From Planctomycetia bacterium (GTDB lineage Bacteria > Planctomycetota > Planctomycetia > Pirellulales > UBA1268): a stretch of 64,000 nt of DNA. Under the pieces are notes generated by a model. That model searched no databases. It was not told the DNA's origin and saw only the letters and a program-made list of their open reading frames with translations. A program made the translations under genes and the position numbers. Shown here piece by piece: positions 1 to 7,888 of the stretch (positions are counted from its first letter, which is position 1; each line of letters opens with the position of its first letter). The stretch lies in contig JAPLNR010000034.1 in the NCBI GenBank assembly GCA_026401035.1, positions 1 to 64,000 on the forward strand. The letters run 5' to 3'.

Positions 1-337
1 CCTTCGCCGCGACTGACGGAGCGGTTGCGACACGCCGCTCCAGTGCAACCAGCACGGCAGGCTCGACCTGATGGGCCTTGGCCCACGCCAGACGCTCCGC
101 CGGCGTGTGGCAGCAGCAATTCGAGAAACACTGTTCCGCCGAGGCACAGCCGCAGGGCTTGTCCATGCAGGGGAACGGCTTTGAACGATCCTTGCCGGCC
201 AGCCGCTTGGCAGCAGGCGAGTTGGACTCAACCGGAGACACCGTGCCGAGTGGCAAAGGCAACCCCGAGGCCACGAGAACGTAGCCAAGAATGGCCGTCC
301 ATGCCGTGATGCGGTGCAGCGGGGAGTCAGAACACAT
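1..337 (-). CDS. Cys-rich secreted/membrane-anchored protein, C-terminus off the left edge
   Basis: This gene is absent from the ORF track because it has no stop inside the window. Reading the minus strand from ATG at 337 gives 112 codons without a stop up to the left edge. The N-terminus has one hydrophobic segment (about residues 10-31), which could be a signal peptide or anchor. It is followed by a Cys-rich motif with CMDKPCGCASAEQC and NCCC near residues 57-75. The reading frame has the GC-rich third positions of its neighbours. I have the impression that similar short Cys motifs recur in planctomycete secreted proteins, but the function is unknown and metal binding is only a guess. It lies 45 bp upstream of the isomerase gene on its 5' side, same strand. 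Confidence 0.6.
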   Translation of the reverse strand, partial: MCSDSPLHRITAWTAILGYVLVASGLPLPLGTVSPVESNSPAAKRLAGKDRSKPFPCMDKPCGCASAEQCFSNCCCHTPAERLAWAKAHQVEPAVLVALERRVATAPSVAAK

Positions 338-382
338 GGTTGAGAGATTAGCCCGGCGATTCGGCCGGAGCAAGCAGACCAT

Positions 383-1210
383 TCAAAATGCCCGCAGGGC
401 ACTGATCGCGTCGGCCAGTTCGGCCTGGGCGCCGAAGCCGTCGACCGGCTCAAGGCCGATCCAGCCGCGGTAGCCCCGCTCCTCGAGGGCGGCGAGCACG
501 TTGGGCAGGTCGACCTGCCCGCTGCCGAGGATCACCGCACGACCGCGGCCAGCGAAGGCGCCGGCCACCGCGTCGGTGGCATGCACATGGCCGATGTGCG
601 TCGACAGTGTCTCCACCGCCGCGACCGGATCGTGACCGTGGACGAGGGCCGCACCGGTGACGAGGTGGCAGGCGAGCGCTCCATCAGGCAAGCTCTCGAT
701 CACCCGCAGGAGATCCTGCGGACTCGACCGCCCCACCTCGGCGCAGAGCACCGCTCCCACGCGATGTCCCCAGTCGCCGAGATCGGTAAGCACCTCCACG
801 AGCAGTTGCCAGCGCGGGTCGATCTTGGGCTTGGTGTCGACCGCGGCGGATTTCGCCTCCGGCTCTTTCGTCTCCGGCGGAATGTCGCCGATATGATTGA
901 GCACGATCGGCGCCCCCAGCGCGTGGGCAAGTTGCAGCGCCGATTTGGTCGCCGCGATCCGGCCCTCGAGCCTGTCGCCATCGGCATAGCCGCCGCGCGT
1001 GGGAAAGGCGACGGCCGCCACCTCGAGTCCCTCGTCGGCGAGCCACTTGCGGATCTGCCGGATGCCGGTCTGCGACATCTGCTCCGCGTCGAGCCCGGCC
1101 CGCGCGTCGAGTTCCACGCCGTGGAGCCCCAGTTCCCGGGCCTTGCGGAGCGCCGTCCGCAGATCGCGTGACAGCGACAGCGTGCCGACCGAGAGACGGG
1201 AAATGTCCAT
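383..1210 (-). CDS. Sugar phosphate isomerase/epimerase (AP endonuclease 2-type TIM barrel)
   Basis: The 275-residue protein shows the xylose-isomerase-like TIM-barrel pattern: LNHIGD in one strand, CAEVGR in the middle, HVHATDA near residue 215 and GWIGLEP near the C-terminus. These positions carry the acidic and His metal ligands of the family. The ORF track extends the frame far upstream to 2176, but that part is the shadow of the opposite-strand Nif3 and glycosyltransferase genes; the first ATG outside them is at 1210. Such proteins interconvert or cleave sugars and sugar phosphates, often in catabolic loci; the substrate cannot be told from the sequence. It is divergent from the Nif3-family gene, with 81 bp between the starts. 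Confidence 0.85.
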   Translation of the reverse strand: MDISRLSVGTLSLSRDLRTALRKARELGLHGVELDARAGLDAEQMSQTGIRQIRKWLADEGLEVAAVAFPTRGGYADGDRLEGRIAATKSALQLAHALGAPIVLNHIGDIPPETKEPEAKSAAVDTKPKIDPRWQLLVEVLTDLGDWGHRVGAVLCAEVGRSSPQDLLRVIESLPDGALACHLVTGAALVHGHDPVAAVETLSTHIGHVHATDAVAGAFAGRGRAVILGSGQVDLPNVLAALEERGYRGWIGLEPVDGFGAQAELADAISALRAF

Positions 1211-1291
1211 GCTGGATCGCTCTCTCGGGTGAAGGCTGCCGGGGGTTCGCGGAATTCGCGAATCACGCTGGCGGATTGTATCCTCACCTGC

Positions 1292-2098
1292 ATGCCGACG
1301 ATCGAACAGGTGACTTCCGAACTCGAAAGACTCGCCCCCTTGCGGCTGGCTGCGGAGTGGGATGCGGTCGGGCTGCTGGTGGGCACACGCCGCCCGTCGA
1401 TCGATCGCATCATGACCTGCCTGTCGCTCACGCCCGAGGTCGCCCACGAAGCCGTCCGCGAGCGGGCCGACATGGTCGTGACCCATCACCCGCTGCCCTT
1501 CCGACCCGTCGGCCGGATCACCGACGACTCCGCGACAGGCCGCGTGCTCCTCGAACTGGTCGGGGCCGGGATCGCCATCTGGAGCTCGCACACCGCCTGG
1601 GACTCGGCCGCCGGCGGCATCAACGACCAGCTCGCGGCGCTGCTCGGCCTCAAGCACGTCGCGCCGATCGAGCCGGACGATATCTATCCGCTCGCGGGCT
1701 TCGGCCGCGCGGGAACCGCACCGGACGACTGGACCGTCGCCCAGCTGTCCCGGCATGCGGCCGACCGGCTCGGCGTGCAAGCCGTACAGGTGGCGGGTGA
1801 TCCGGCGCGGCCGGCAGGCCGCGTGGGAATCGTCTGCGGCAGCGGCGGCGATTCGGTCGACGCGGTGAAGCGGGCCGGCTGCACCACGCTGCTCACGGGC
1901 GAGATCAAACTGCACGGCGCCCTCGACGCCCGGGCAAACGACCTTGCCGTGATCGCCGTCGGACATCACGCCAGCGAGCAGTTCTCGATGGAATCGCTCG
2001 CGCGGCGGCTGGCCGAAGCCCTCCCCGGCCTCCACTGCCAGGCCAGCCGCGACGATACCGACCCGCTGCAGTGGATCGGGGAATGCGGCTCGCGTTGA
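1292..2098 (+). CDS. Nif3-like dinuclear metal center hexameric protein
   Basis: The 268-residue protein carries the complete metal-ligand set of the Nif3/DUF34 family: THHPL near residue 65, SSHTAWD near residue 97 and GHHASE with a following Glu near residue 230. The family forms toroidal hexamers with a two-metal site and has been linked loosely to GTP cyclohydrolase I type 2 and metal-insertion roles, without a firm biochemical function. The track start at 1229 would add 21 residues that overlap the divergent promoter region; ATG at 1292 fits the family N-terminus (TIEQVTSELE) and I chose it. It is followed 28 bp later by a glycosyltransferase gene. Confidence 0.88.
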   Translation: MPTIEQVTSELERLAPLRLAAEWDAVGLLVGTRRPSIDRIMTCLSLTPEVAHEAVRERADMVVTHHPLPFRPVGRITDDSATGRVLLELVGAGIAIWSSHTAWDSAAGGINDQLAALLGLKHVAPIEPDDIYPLAGFGRAGTAPDDWTVAQLSRHAADRLGVQAVQVAGDPARPAGRVGIVCGSGGDSVDAVKRAGCTTLLTGEIKLHGALDARANDLAVIAVGHHASEQFSMESLARRLAEALPGLHCQASRDDTDPLQWIGECGSR

Positions 2099-2126
2099 TC
2101 TGAAAAATGCCGGCGCTACACTTGGC

Positions 2127-2921
2127 ATGCGGCTTCCCTCCCCTGCCCCTTCCCCCCGGCGGTCCATCGTGCCCACATTCCTGACAGCGCTGCCGGTCTA
2201 CAACGAAGTCCGGCACGTGTCGGCGGTCCTCGACGAGGTCCTGCGGTTCACCCCCGAAGTGCTCGTAGTCGACGACGGCTCGACCGACGGCACGTCGCAA
2301 CTGCTGGCGACCCGCCGGGATGTCCGCGTGGTGCGGCATGCCGACAACCGCGGCTACGGGGCGGCCCTGGCGACGGCCTTCGCTGCCACGCTCGCCGGTG
2401 ACTTTGACGGCCTCGTGACGATCGACTGCGACGGGCAGCATCAGCCCCGGCTCATCCCGGACTTTATCGCGGCCGCATCCGGGCCGCAGGGTGCCGACAT
2501 CGTCAGTGGCAGCCGCTATCTTCGGCGGTTTCCCGGCGACAGCGAGCCACCAGCGGCGCGGCAGCGGGTGAATGCCGAGATCACGGCCGAGATCAACGAA
2601 CGGCTCGGACTGGCGCTCACCGACGCCTTCTGCGGCTTCAAGGCCTACTCCCGGCGGGCGCTGGAATGCCTGCACGTGACGGAGCTGGGCTACGCGATGC
2701 CGCTGGAGGTGTGGGTGCAGGCGGCCGCAGCGGGCCTGCGGATCGTCGAGCTGCCGGTTCCGCTCCTCTATCTCGATCTGGCGCGGAGTTTCGGAGGCGC
2801 ACTGGACGATGCGGCAACCCGTCTGGCCTACTACCGGCGGGTTCTCGACAGCGCGGCTTCTGCCACATGCCCCCATTCCGACGCATCCACAAAGCTCCCG
2901 AGCCATCGGGCTCCCGTCTGA
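2127..2921 (+). CDS. Glycosyltransferase family 2
   Basis: A 264-residue GT-A fold protein of the dolichyl-phosphate-mannose-synthase type. The nucleotide-binding motif VVDDGSTDGT is at about residues 46-56 and the DxD-like TIDCDGQHQP near residue 98, followed by GSRY and a Cys-containing TDAFCGFKAYSR acceptor-loop region. No C-terminal membrane segments are visible, so it is probably a soluble or peripheral enzyme acting on a polyprenyl-phosphate or similar acceptor. The first 14 residues are Pro/Arg/Ser-rich, and a GTG at 2169 (VPTFLTALP) is a plausible alternative start. The 3' end overlaps the next gene by 55 bp. Confidence 0.85.
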   Translation: MRLPSPAPSPRRSIVPTFLTALPVYNEVRHVSAVLDEVLRFTPEVLVVDDGSTDGTSQLLATRRDVRVVRHADNRGYGAALATAFAATLAGDFDGLVTIDCDGQHQPRLIPDFIAAASGPQGADIVSGSRYLRRFPGDSEPPAARQRVNAEITAEINERLGLALTDAFCGFKAYSRRALECLHVTELGYAMPLEVWVQAAAAGLRIVELPVPLLYLDLARSFGGALDDAATRLAYYRRVLDSAASATCPHSDASTKLPSHRAPV

Positions 2922-4537
2922 TCGATCCGCCGATCCAGCCGTCCGTCGACGCGCCGGTGGGCTCCATCGAGGCACTCGTCGACAACAACCGGCTCCTCCG
3001 GGCGGCCTTCGACACGCGGATCGGCGACCTCAAACTCTGGGAATTGATCGCCGCCACCCGGCGCGAGGTGCTCACCGTCGCCGCGGAATACACGCTCAGC
3101 TACCGCGACGCCGAGCGGCCCAAAGACGTCGCCGACTGGATCGCCCGGCCAATCATCATGGGGGGACACCAGCCGGAGTTTTTCCATCCCGGCGTCTGGC
3201 TCAAAAACTCGGCGCTCGACGCCTACGCCCGCGCCGTCAACGGCACGGCCATCAATCTCATCGTCGACACCGACCGCTGCGTGGGAACGACCGTGCGCGT
3301 GCCCGTGGGCACGCCGCGCGAGGCCCATCTGGAGGAGGTGGCCTTCGACGCCCCCGCGGTCGAGATGGCCTGGGAGGAGCGCGGCATCGTCGATCGCGAT
3401 GTGTTCGCCTCGTTCGGCCAACGGGTCTGCGACCTGCTCGCCCCGCTCGAACCAAACCCCATCCTGCGTCGCTGGTGGCCGCTGGCGGTCGAGCGGTCGG
3501 CGGAATGCCCGCGGCTGGGGCTCGCGCTCGCGCAGGCGCGGCACGCACTCGAGGCCCGGCTGGGCTGGGAAACGCTCGAACTGCCGGTAAGCGAAATGGT
3601 GCGGCTGCCGACGGTGATGGTGTTCATGGGCTGGCTGCTCGCGCACTGCCGGCAGTTTCACGAGGCCTACAACGATTCGCTCGCCGCCTTCCGCCGCGGC
3701 CACAAGGTCCGCGGCCGCGGACGGCCGATGCCCGATCTGGCGATCCGGGTCGACAACTCGGCGGAGGGACCGTGGTTCGAATTACCGTGGTGGATCTGGT
3801 CGCGTGACGACCCGCGCCGACGACGGGTCTTCGCCAACACCGACACCCCGGGCATGCTCACCCTCTCCGACATGGAGACGCTCCGCGTCGAGTTGCCGAT
3901 CGCGCCGGAAACATCCCCCTCGAAATGGGTCGACGCCCTGTCGCGGATGGAGGAGCACGCCCTGCGACTGCGTCCGCGGGCGATCGTGACGACGATGGTG
4001 GCGCGGCTGCTGGTAGCCGACGTCTTCGTGCATGGCATCGGCGGTGCGGCCTACGACCAGCTCACGGACGACATCGTGCGACGGCTCACCGGCTGCGATC
4101 CCCCACGGCATGCGGTCGTGTCGGGCACGCTGCGGCTGCCGACCGACAGCCTGTTTCCCGAGTGGGCCAAAGCCGATCCGGCCGCGGAACTGGCGACCCT
4201 GCACCGGGAACTCCGGGATCTGGAGTTTCATCCCGAATGCCATTTGTGGCCTTTCGACGCCCAGCCGGAGGACGTGCGCGACCTGATCACGCAGAAACAG
4301 CGCTGGATCGACACCCACCCGACGGCCACGCTCGCTCGCCGCCGCTGCCGCGAGATCCGCGCCGCCAACGAGCGCATGCAGTTTCACACGCAGGAGTTAC
4401 GACAGCGGCTCCTGGCCCGTGTCGGGCCGCTGGCAACGGCGCAGCGGGCGAAAAAATTGTTGCACTCTCGCGAGTTTCCATGGTGTTTTTTCCCGGAAAA
4501 GGCGCTGAAAACTTTCCTCCTACTGGAAAACGGTTGA
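2867..4537 (+). CDS. Large conserved-looking hypothetical protein
   Basis: A 556-residue protein with no domain I recognise. The start at 2867 (MPPFRRIHK) replaces the track start at 2666, which would cover most of the overlapping glycosyltransferase. Notable is GGHQPEFFHPGVWLKN near residue 100, an HQPxFF pattern reminiscent of WbqC-like and possibly BshC-like proteins; this resemblance is weak. No signal peptide or membrane segment is evident. Downstream parts are rich in Arg, Trp and Glu (ELPWWIWSRDD, RRRCREIRAANERMQ), with helical character at the C-terminus. The 55-bp overlap with the glycosyltransferase suggests that the two are translated together and may act in one pathway. Confidence 0.7.
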   Translation: MPPFRRIHKAPEPSGSRLIDPPIQPSVDAPVGSIEALVDNNRLLRAAFDTRIGDLKLWELIAATRREVLTVAAEYTLSYRDAERPKDVADWIARPIIMGGHQPEFFHPGVWLKNSALDAYARAVNGTAINLIVDTDRCVGTTVRVPVGTPREAHLEEVAFDAPAVEMAWEERGIVDRDVFASFGQRVCDLLAPLEPNPILRRWWPLAVERSAECPRLGLALAQARHALEARLGWETLELPVSEMVRLPTVMVFMGWLLAHCRQFHEAYNDSLAAFRRGHKVRGRGRPMPDLAIRVDNSAEGPWFELPWWIWSRDDPRRRRVFANTDTPGMLTLSDMETLRVELPIAPETSPSKWVDALSRMEEHALRLRPRAIVTTMVARLLVADVFVHGIGGAAYDQLTDDIVRRLTGCDPPRHAVVSGTLRLPTDSLFPEWAKADPAAELATLHRELRDLEFHPECHLWPFDAQPEDVRDLITQKQRWIDTHPTATLARRRCREIRAANERMQFHTQELRQRLLARVGPLATAQRAKKLLHSREFPWCFFPEKALKTFLLLENG

Positions 4538-4598
4538 GAATCACCATATCTTGACGCCCAACGGAATGGGTTCAGTCGCTCCAGGGAGAGGAGACTTC

Positions 4599-6179
4599 AT
4601 GCGTCGGTCAGGTCGTTCGCAGAAACGTTCACAAAAACGATCACCTTTACGGGCAGCACCGCGGATAGCGGTCCGATCGGCCGTGAAGGCGGGCCGTGCC
4701 CCCGCGAAATCCTCGAAGCAATCGACCGGCGTGCTGGTCGCCGCCGTCAGTCGGCCGGCCACGGGAAAGAAGAAGACCGTCGCCAAGGTCGTGCATGCCG
4801 TCGAAATTCGCCCGGCAGGAACGGTGGTGAGCCGCCGGCCGCTGAAGAAACGGGTCGCCGTCCGACACCTGCCGCAGCATCCCGTTCTGCCGCTTACCCC
4901 CCCCTCGTGGATGCTCGAGGAATGCCATGTGGCCCCCGCCCGGGCGGGCGACCAGAACGAGATCCAGCAACTGCTTTCCGGGCTGCCGGCCGCTCCCTCG
5001 AAGGCTGAATTCCATGCGGCAGTCGACCATCCCGACCACGATGCGGCCAATCGGCTGGTGGCCCGCCTGGCCGGCCGGATCGTGGGCCACGTCGAGGTGA
5101 TGCCCCGTGCAGTGCTCATCGGTGGCATCTCGGTGCCGGCGGCAGTGATCGACCGCGTTGCGGTGCTGCCGGAATGCCGCGGTGCCGGCCATGGCCAGCG
5201 GCTCGTGCGGGCGGCCGAGGACCGGATGCGACAAATCGGCGCGGCCGTCAGCTTCTCGCGCACGCGGATCGCGCCCTCGTTCCACGACCTGGGCTGGGCG
5301 GTGCTGGGACGCGATTGCGCGACGCCTGGACGACCGACCGAAATCCTCTCTCGGCTGCTCGATGGACCACAGCGCCAGGGCGAGGCCGTCACGATGCGGC
5401 AGTGGCGGCATGTCGAACTGCCGGCCATCCTCCGCATCTACAAGCAGAATGCCAGCCGGTTCATCGGCCCGACCGACCGGAGCGAAGCCTACTCCCGCTG
5501 GCTCGTCAGCCGCGCGGCGTTCGACTCGATCATCGTGGCGCTCATGGGTCAGGATCGCTACGATCTTCATGAAACCACCGCCCGAATCGTGGGCTACGCG
5601 ATCCAGTCGGGCAACCGCGTGCTCGAACTGATGGCTGATCCGGAATACCCAGGGCTCGAACGAGACATCCTCGCGCGGGTCTGCGCGGAGGCGGTCGAGA
5701 ACGACCGTCAGGAGATCGTCTACGAGTCGGGCGCGGCCGATCCGCTGCATGCCGCAGTCGCCGGCAGCGATGTCGCAGGACTCGCGACCGGTGGCGTCAA
5801 CGCCGGCGATCGGATGATCGTCGCCAAGCTCTTCCGGCCCCTCGAGGTGCTCGAATCGCTGGCTCCGGCGGTCGCCGCCCGGGTCACCGAAGCAGGGATC
5901 CGCGAGACCGTGGAGCTCGGCCTGGATGCGCCGAATTTCCGCGGCTCGATCATCGTTGCCGATGGCAAGGCCACCGTGCATGCCGGACGGGTGGGTCGCA
6001 GTTACCTGCGGCTGTCAGCCGACGAGCTCACGCGGCTGCTGCTCGGCCAGTGCGATCCGCAGGAGGCCGCGGCCGCTGGACGGCTCGAGTCTTCCACGCA
6101 GGTCGCGCAGAAGCTCGCCGCGCAGCTCTTCCCACGGGTGCCGCTCTGGTGCCCAATGTGGGACGACCTGCCAGCCTGA
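4599..6179 (+). CDS. Eis-like GNAT acetyltransferase with basic N-terminal tail
   Basis: A 526-residue protein. A GGAGAGGAG ribosome binding site lies five to six bases before ATG 4599, so I reject the track start at 4551. Residues 1-95 are strongly basic and Ala/Pro-rich (QKRSQKRS, GKKKTVAK, RRPLKKR), like a histone H1 tail. Residues about 105-250 form a GNAT domain with VAVLPECRGAGHGQRLV as the acetyl-CoA loop. A second GNAT-like half and a sterol-carrier-like C-terminal domain (about 420-510) complete the Eis architecture. Eis enzymes are hexameric N-acetyltransferases acting on amines or Lys residues. The substrate here is unknown; the tail may bind nucleic acid. The gene ends 2 bp before the alkaline phosphatase. 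Confidence 0.8.
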   Translation: MRRSGRSQKRSQKRSPLRAAPRIAVRSAVKAGRAPAKSSKQSTGVLVAAVSRPATGKKKTVAKVVHAVEIRPAGTVVSRRPLKKRVAVRHLPQHPVLPLTPPSWMLEECHVAPARAGDQNEIQQLLSGLPAAPSKAEFHAAVDHPDHDAANRLVARLAGRIVGHVEVMPRAVLIGGISVPAAVIDRVAVLPECRGAGHGQRLVRAAEDRMRQIGAAVSFSRTRIAPSFHDLGWAVLGRDCATPGRPTEILSRLLDGPQRQGEAVTMRQWRHVELPAILRIYKQNASRFIGPTDRSEAYSRWLVSRAAFDSIIVALMGQDRYDLHETTARIVGYAIQSGNRVLELMADPEYPGLERDILARVCAEAVENDRQEIVYESGAADPLHAAVAGSDVAGLATGGVNAGDRMIVAKLFRPLEVLESLAPAVAARVTEAGIRETVELGLDAPNFRGSIIVADGKATVHAGRVGRSYLRLSADELTRLLLGQCDPQEAAAAGRLESSTQVAQKLAAQLFPRVPLWCPMWDDLPA

Positions 6180-6181
6180 CG

Positions 6182-7846
6182 ATGCATCAGGCTGCTTGGA
6201 TACGGCTGGCCGCAGTCTTTGCCTTTTCCTCGATGCTCGTGTTTCTGGCGCGGCCGCAGCGGAGACCGACAGCCGCCGATCCGCTGCGTGAACTGCAGGC
6301 TGCCGCCGAGCGAACCGGCCACGCGGCCTGGGGCCACTGGGGCGATCAGCCAGAGCGGTATGCGGCATGGTCGAATCATTCCAATCGGCTGATTCCGGTC
6401 TATACGTTTGGCATGTCGCTCGAGAGTGTCGCCGGTGCGCGGAGCATCTATCGCGATCCATCGCAACTGGCCCAGCTCTACGGCCGGCTGCCCGAGACGA
6501 CGCTGAACCCCGACGCCGACTACTTCGATCAGACAGACATCCATCGGCTGCAACTCGCCGCCGCCGCGGCGGGCAAGAAGCGGATCATCCTCGTCGTCTT
6601 CGATGGATTGGATTGGACGACGACGCGAACGGCCGCGATTGCCGCTGGCGGTCGCGTTGCCTACGACGCGGGCCGGGGCACCGGTCTTTCGTTCCAAGAC
6701 TATCGCGGGGCCCCGACCGATTACGGGCTGTGCGTGACGAGTCCGGCGAACGACGGCACGACATTCGACGTCGACGCGCAGGCCGTGCGGAACCCCGGGG
6801 GCAGGACTGCCGGTGGCTACGATCCGCGACTCGGTGGCAGGACCGCCTGGAATGTTCGGGCTGATCTCCGCTATCTGATCGGCCGCAACCGCGCGCGGCC
6901 GCATGCCGTCACCGACTCTGCCGCCTCCGCCACGTCGCTCTGCACGGGCCGCAAGACCTACAACGACGCCATCAACGTCGATCCCCAGGGCAGCCCGATC
7001 GAGCCGATCGCCGTCACGCTCCAGAAACAGGGCTGGGCGGTCGGCGCGGTCACGAGCGTGCCGATCTCGCATGCCACTCCTGCCTGCGCCTATGCGAACA
7101 ACGTGAGCCGTGACGACTATCAGGACATCGCCCGTGACCAGTTGGGTGAGCCGTCGATCACGCACCGCACCGCGCCGCTTCCCGGCCTCGACGTACTCAT
7201 CGGTGGCGGCTTCGGCGTCGACGTCGAAGAAGACCGGGGGCAGGGCCGCAACTTCGAGCCGGGCAACAAGTACATCGCGAATTCGTCGCTGCGGGCGATC
7301 GACGCCGACGGCGGTGGCCGCTACCGTCTTGCCCTCCGCACCCCCGGCCGTTCAGGAGCCGCGGTGCTCGCCGAGGCTGCGCAGGATGCCGTCGGCCGAA
7401 ACCTCCGCCTCTTCGGCCTGTTCGGCACCCGCGAGGGCAACCTGCCCTTCCAGACCGCCGACGGCGGCTACGATCCTCTCGAGATTCCGCCCGAATCCAC
7501 GGAGACCCTCGAAAGTCTCAAAAAGAAATACGCCCCGGGCATCCGCTACACGCCGGCCGACATCGCCGAGAACCCGACGCTCGCCGACATGACCCGCGCC
7601 GCGCTCGACGTGCTCGGTACCCGCGACCGCTTCTGGCTGATGGTGGAGGCCGGCGACGTCGATTGGGCTTGCCATGCCAACAACATCGACAACTGCATCG
7701 GCGCAATCAAAAGTGGCGATGCCGCCTTCCGCGCCGTGGTCCAGTGGGTCGAGGCCCATGCTGCCTGGAACGACACCGCTGTGATCGTCACATCCGATCA
7801 CGGCCATCTGTTCGTCCTCACCGATCCCCGGGCCTTCACGAAGTAG
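6182..7846 (+). CDS. Alkaline phosphatase (PhoA-type)
   Basis: A 554-residue protein with an N-terminal hydrophobic signal/anchor (residues 6-22, from ATG 6182, just after the upstream stop). The metal and nucleophile motifs of the alkaline phosphatase superfamily are present: VFDGLDW near residue 140, DSAASATSLCTGRKT near residue 245 (catalytic Ser expected in DSAxSAT), EAGDVDWACHANN near residue 490, and TSDHGH near residue 540. It is therefore likely a periplasmic zinc-dependent phosphomonoesterase. Long insertions between motifs make it larger than the E. coli enzyme. It lies directly behind the acetyltransferase gene and probably shares its transcript. Its TAG stop lies inside a palindromic repeat (7843-7888). 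Confidence 0.85.
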   Translation: MHQAAWIRLAAVFAFSSMLVFLARPQRRPTAADPLRELQAAAERTGHAAWGHWGDQPERYAAWSNHSNRLIPVYTFGMSLESVAGARSIYRDPSQLAQLYGRLPETTLNPDADYFDQTDIHRLQLAAAAAGKKRIILVVFDGLDWTTTRTAAIAAGGRVAYDAGRGTGLSFQDYRGAPTDYGLCVTSPANDGTTFDVDAQAVRNPGGRTAGGYDPRLGGRTAWNVRADLRYLIGRNRARPHAVTDSAASATSLCTGRKTYNDAINVDPQGSPIEPIAVTLQKQGWAVGAVTSVPISHATPACAYANNVSRDDYQDIARDQLGEPSITHRTAPLPGLDVLIGGGFGVDVEEDRGQGRNFEPGNKYIANSSLRAIDADGGGRYRLALRTPGRSGAAVLAEAAQDAVGRNLRLFGLFGTREGNLPFQTADGGYDPLEIPPESTETLESLKKKYAPGIRYTPADIAENPTLADMTRAALDVLGTRDRFWLMVEAGDVDWACHANNIDNCIGAIKSGDAAFRAVVQWVEAHAAWNDTAVIVTSDHGHLFVLTDPRAFTK

Positions 7847-7888
7847 GACAGGCGTCAGCCTGTCTCTGTCGTCAGCCTGTCCTCCTAC
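7843..7888. repeat. Palindromic GACAGGC repeat, double copy
   Basis: The stretch opens with GTAGGACAGGCGTCAGCCTGTC and closes with GTCAGCCTGTCCTCCTAC, giving nested inverted repeats of the core GACAGGC/GCCTGTC. Single-palindrome copies of the same core occur at 21796, 23819 and 61531. It sits between two convergent genes and contains the TAG stop codons of both (7844-7846 plus strand, 7885-7887 minus strand). It could fold as a transcription-stopping hairpin on either strand. Confidence 0.75.

Noticed and set aside
383-2176. 597-residue minus-strand ORF covering the isomerase and beyond
   Set aside because: Only 383-1210 is coding; the rest is the reverse shadow of the Nif3 and glycosyltransferase genes.
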